NCBI GenBank assembly: GCA_024243835.1
Contig: JALPMN010000571.1
Span: forward strand, 1 to 20,914
Origin: Enteropsectra breve
Lineage: Eukaryota > Microsporidia
Length of the DNA: 20,914 nt
Direction: 5' to 3'
Of the stretch, positions 17,722 to 20,914 are shown piece after piece (position 1 is the first letter of the stretch; every line of letters begins with the position of its first letter). The notes under the pieces were generated by a model that saw only the letters and a list, made by a program, of their open reading frames with translations, made no database searches and was not told where the DNA came from. Made by a program: the position numbers and the translations under genes.

Positions 17722-18506
17722 TTATTCTATTACTAGGTTTATATATGTTATTATTTCTTCTTTTATTGTATACGGATTCAGTTTAAACATTCTTTCTCTT
17801 GTTTCGTTTGTCTTTCTGTAGTATTTTTCATAGTTCGTTCTCAATTCATTTTTAATATTCATGTAAAGCTCTGGGTTTAATATTTCACCCTTCCTAAAGT
17901 CTGGGTTCTATTTTACTGCTGTGCTCTCCTTCCATTTTAAAATGCTCATTCTTTTCTTTAATTCTTCTTCCGTTTCATTTAGATTAAACTTCGCATTATA
18001 TTTTTCTGTGAGAGTCTTCCATGTATTTCTAGGCAGTCTGCTATATTTCGTTCTTATTCCATTTACGTACTCTGCTATCCATTTTTCCTTATTTTCTTCT
18101 TTTATCTCATCTATGATTATTGAAATTATTATTTTTTTTCCGGTTCTCGTTTATGTTTGTCTTCTGTATCATTTATTATTTCTGGTAGTTTATTAATATT
18201 TATCTCATCGTCCCTGTCGGAAGCGCTTTGAATTTTCTTCTTTTTAAAGTTTTCTTTATTCTCTGAACTACTTTTCTTTTCATTTAGTCGTTCCTCCTCC
18301 TCTTCTCTTCTGAAGTTTAGTATTTTCTTTATCATTTCATTGTTGGATACTAATTCTTTGCTCATGTCATCCTCTATGTCTATGTCAGATATATCTGTTA
18401 TTATGATGTCTTCCACCCTCGATTTGTTTTTATTCATGCGGCTCTCTGCCTCTTTTTTTGTAACAATCGAATTTTCTCTTTCCTCCTTCTTTTGTTCACT
18501 TACCAT
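17722..18506 (-). pseudogene. LINE N-terminal region
   Basis: ATG 18506 starts MVSEQKKEERENSIVTKKEA, a Lys/Glu-rich, low-complexity segment of about 125 residues ending at a stop at 18129. The stop results from an A-run (18132-18139) one base short; one base over, the frame continues IIIDEIKEENKEKWIAEYVN and on through FRKGEILNPELYMNIKNEL to TAA 17722-17724, with one TAG at 17908-17910. I see no zinc finger or Myb motif like that of R2. I infer that it joined the reverse transcriptase frame before insertion A and these lesions. Its function is unknown; in relatives this region binds DNA or RNA. Confidence 0.65.
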
Positions 18507-18510
18507 TTTT

Positions 18511-18521
18511 TAGAATAACTA
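18511..18521. repeat. LINE target-site duplication, right copy
   Basis: TAGAATAACTA, identical to 14727-14737. It sits immediately outside the LINE 5' end. Confidence 0.8.
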
Positions 18522-18545
18522 CATATAAATTTAAAGGAATTTTAT

Positions 18546-18797
18546 TCAACCATCTAAAATAGCTATTCCATTGATACTATTAGGCAGAAACCGCGGCATA
18601 TATTTAAAATACCCAGCACAATCTTCATTTAAAGTTAGAATTGCACCTTGATCAATCAATTCAAGTAATATCTCTTCAGAAACTGGGTTCCTAGCCCGAA
18701 TAAACTGTTTCCACTTCGAGAACATGTTCTCAATCGGATTCAAAAAGGGAGAATATGGCGGAAGATATAATATATGCATGAAAACATATTTTGCCAC
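18546..18797 (-). pseudogene. IS630-type transposase, C-terminal fragment
   Basis: The minus-strand frame reads HILYLPPYSPFLNPIENMFS, the hallmark block around the third acidic residue (Glu) of IS630/Tc1-superfamily DDE domains. KWKQFIRARNPVSEEILLEL and a C-terminal stretch ending NSINGIAILDG at a natural-looking stop follow. The first two catalytic Asp residues are missing: upstream the sequence turns directly into the tandem repeat at 18790-18935. It is therefore a truncated relic. The LINE inserted about 25 bases beyond its stop codon. Confidence 0.75.
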
Positions 18798-18935
18798 AAA
18801 ATGTCACTAAAAAACACAAAATGTCACCATCTGCCACAAAATGTCGTCAAAAAACACAAAACATAAATTTTTGCCACAAAATGTCACTATTGCGGTGGAA
18901 ATTTGCCACAAAATATCACTGAAAAACACAATTTG
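18790..18935. repeat. Degenerate 40-bp tandem repeat
   Basis: TGCCACAAAATGTC or a one-base variant recurs at 18792, 18832, 18872 and 18904 (spacings 40, 40, 32), followed in most copies by AAAAACACAAAA. It replaces the upstream part of the IS630-type gene and ends about 20 bp before the MULE terminus. Non-coding. Confidence 0.8.
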
Positions 18936-18954
18936 TGAATCTTCATTAAAAGTA

Positions 18955-20790
18955 TATTTAAAGAAACAAAAAATCTTAAAATTAGTACAAAACGTTTAAA
19001 AATGTATTTTTAATTTTTTACCGGTATTTTTCAACAAAAACTTAGATATCAAAAAGTTTATTAAAGAAATGCCCATGGCAAGTGCAAGGATAGCATGGAG
19101 TTTCATAGGCGAAGAGAGCCTTCTTGCCAACGCAGAACAACATGAAAATAAGCGTTGGAGAAAGCGCACAACATACCAAGGAGTGGACTTTATAAAGTAC
19201 CAATATGTTTGTTGCACAAAGGGCTGCCCAGCCAAAATGATGGTGCAAACTAAACGTACTCCGCAATGCTTTCGAATATACAGGGCAGAAGACCATTCTG
19301 AATTTTGTAGTTCTGTTCTACGCGAGACTATTTGCGTAAAAGAGAAAGTTTTAGAGTGCATCAGCAAGGGAATCAAACAACCCTTTTATATACACCAAGA
19401 ATTAGAAAAAGAAAATATAGTTGTCAACAGCAGAACAATTACAACAATAAAATATCGGGCAAAAGCAAAAACTGCTAGCACAACTTACAATGCAATTGCT
19501 GAACTATGTAACGATATTACGACTGAAAATCAAGATATTTTAATAAAAGAAACATATGAAAATGCTAAAATGCGCATTCTGATAACGCATAAAGGCTTGC
19601 TCTCTAAAGCATCAACAGCGAAAACTTTTCACCTTGATGGAACATATAAGCTTTCAAATTTAAACTATCCAATCATAATTTTCGGCACCAGTGATAATAA
19701 CGGCTCATTCCATTTAACTGGAATTTGCATTGCCTGTGATGAATCGGCCGATACATATAGATGGAGCATTCAAATGCTTTCTCATCTGTACCAGCAGCTC
19801 GGGCATTGCTTTGAGCCAGAGAATATTGTGGGAGATGCAGCTCCTCAGATTGATTTGGTTGCACGGCAGTTATTCCCAAATACAAAAAGAACGCATTGCT
19901 GGGCACATGTTTGGCGCAACATCTCTAAGCACACTTTAGCGCTGGATAGCCAAAAAAAGCAAGAAATGGATGATGACATCCACTTACTACAAAGACTTAA
20001 TACCGAAATTTTGTTTAAGATTGGATGCACTCACTTTATTAAGAAAAGGGAAAATTTTTCTTGCGTGCTTCCTACTCTGAATTTGGTAAAAAGCCAATTT
20101 TTTACTAAAGATTGCGGGTGGTTCGAAGGAAATTATATCTTTGGTCCAAGCACTAATAATTGCCTAGAAACATTTAACTCTACTTTTAAAAAACGCTATT
20201 TCGATTGGACGCGCTTGGGGATGATTGAGCTGATAAAACTGCTGGTTCTTGTGTTAAATGATCAGAACAAGATCTCTGAGGCTAAACATATTCTTGGCTG
20301 CCCATTCTCGATAATTCAATATACATCAAAGTCCAAGCTGTGCTCTGATAACATGCAACTCGAGCTGTTGGATAGAAGTGAAGAAATAAGTCGTTTTATT
20401 GCAATTGCACTTGATAATATTTCGTCGTGAGAAGAGAATAAGGAATCTATTGTTCGAAGACTTTTAAGTTCCTCCTACATGAGTTTTTTCGAGTTCTCAG
20501 AGCATGTGCGTCAATTCCCAATTCTGACAAGTCGCAATGAGCTGAATGTGTTTACTGATGTGTATTGTAGCTGCTACAAGTTTGTAAGGACTAGGCGGTG
20601 CAACCATGTATATGCGCATCTCAGAGCAGTGAATCGGTTAAATTTGATTAGTATTACGATGCTCAGCTGCAAACCGTCTAGAGGAAGACCCAAAAAATCG
20701 AAAAAAATGCATCTCTAAAGAAGTAAAAAATTAAAGAAAACATTTTTAAACGTTTTGTACTAATTTTAAGATTTTTTATTTCTTTAAATA
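18955..20790 (+). mobile_element. MULE (Mutator-like) transposon, nearly intact
   Basis: 50-bp terminal inverted repeats at 18955-19004 and 20741-20790 match at 49 of 50 positions; each starts TATTTAAAGAAAYAAAAAAT on its own strand. Between them is a single transposase gene with one in-frame stop. An 8-10 bp target duplication is not visible, perhaps because another element begins at 20791 on the right. Confidence 0.9.
19069..20718 (+). pseudogene. MULE transposase with SWIM zinc finger, one stop
   Basis: ATG 19069 is the only in-frame ATG after the left terminus. The N-terminus has a FLYWCH/WRKY-GCM-like zinc finger (YVCCTKGCPAKMMV, residues about 45-60, then DHSEFC). The MULE catalytic domain follows: Asp190 in FHLDGTYKL, Asp256 in IVGDAAPQ, a conserved HCWAHVWRN at 276, and Glu367 in NCLETFNSTF. 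TGA at 20428-20430 ends a 453-codon frame. The same frame continues to 20718 and encodes a SWIM finger (CSCYKFVRTRRCNH, from 20566) and a basic tail (KPSRGRPKKSKK), as usual for the family. Full length would be 549 residues. It is the least damaged gene in the window: a single-lesion pseudogene, or possibly a readthrough stop. Confidence 0.9.
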
Positions 20791-20914
20791 CAGTCTCCCG
20801 CATAATTATAAGCCACCCCCATTTTTGGGCGTTTAAGGGCAAGGAAAAAGTATGGACACGAAGCAATAACAAATAAATAGTTATAGTAAAAATGTGCATC
20901 TTAATATACTTTTT
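20791..20914. mobile_element. Tc1-like left terminus, truncated by window end
   Basis: CAGTCTCCCGCATAATTATA, then AGCCACCCCC, follows TA (20789-20790). It resembles the termini of the Tc1 element at 358-1764 (ACAGT near the tip, AATT, GGCCACCCC). No coding is visible before the window ends. Confidence 0.5.

Larger units (their letters stand above)
14738..18510 (-). mobile_element. Non-LTR retrotransposon (R2/R4/Dong-like LINE)
   Basis: A 3.77-kb minus-strand element bounded by an 11-bp direct repeat. Its 5' end (at 18510) begins AAAATGGTAAG, so the first ATG starts four bases in, with almost no 5' untranslated region. Its 3' end is A/T-rich (ATAATAATTAAATTAAA) with no long poly-A tail. The domain order is N-terminal charged region, reverse transcriptase, CCHC zinc knuckle, PD-(D/E)XK-type endonuclease. 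This is the early-branching LINE architecture (R2, R4, Dong, NeSL) with a C-terminal restriction-like endonuclease. It contains insertion A. Confidence 0.85.

Noticed and set aside
19042..19376. Minus-strand frames over the MULE N-terminus
   Set aside because: They are antisense to the well-supported MULE transposase.

Overview
This is about 21 kb of AT-rich eukaryotic DNA that is almost entirely transposable elements (TEs), most of them broken, several nested, and carrying stop codons and one-base frameshifts. I see no recognisable host housekeeping gene, tRNA or rRNA. The mix includes Tc1 DD34E, IS630-type, hAT with a BED-type zinc finger, Merlin/ISXO2-like transposases with zinc ribbons, a MULE with a SWIM finger, PIF/Harbinger, Ty3/gypsy pieces, and a LINE with an R2-type endonuclease. 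This would fit a TE-rich microsporidian or another small parasitic or arthropod-associated eukaryote. The organism is an inference: no gene here fixes the taxon.

Layout. 1-357: hairpin-rich DNA. 358-1764: a bounded Tc1 element, with an IS630-type N-terminal fragment to its right. 2258-2455: a small inverted-repeat unit. 2813-4811: a bounded but decayed hAT. 5233-5820: a decayed MULE N-terminus on the minus strand, then a strong hairpin at 5838-5900. 5905-8370: a Ty3/gypsy integrase remnant, split by a TA-flanked palindromic element (X1) that itself contains a Tc1 element with 176-bp terminal inverted repeats (TIRs). 8373-9400: Merlin copy 1. 9518-9561: a minimal X copy. 9562-10491: a second gypsy remnant (protease, end of RNase H, integrase zinc domain). 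10494-10690: a Tc-like terminus pair. 10692-11695: Merlin copy 3. 11760-12129: a Harbinger N-terminus cut by Merlin copy 2 (12137-13559), which carries a 33-bp minisatellite and a hairpin-rich insertion (B). 13573-14690: unidentified minus-strand coding remnants, one split by a 396-bp X element. 14738-18510: a bounded LINE with an 11-bp target duplication, itself hit by hairpin-rich insertion A. 18546-18797: an IS630-type C-terminus, followed by a 40-bp degenerate tandem repeat. 18955-20790: the best-preserved element, a MULE with 50-bp TIRs and one in-frame stop. 20791 to the end: the start of another Tc1-like terminus.

The genes do not form a pathway; they record successive insertions. The possibly undescribed parts are two non-coding families. 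Family X has TA target sites and TIRs built on AATAAGACC/GGTCTTATT. The small hairpin-rich insertions A and B (with a possible third at 1-111) sit inside the transposase and reverse-transcriptase genes of other elements.
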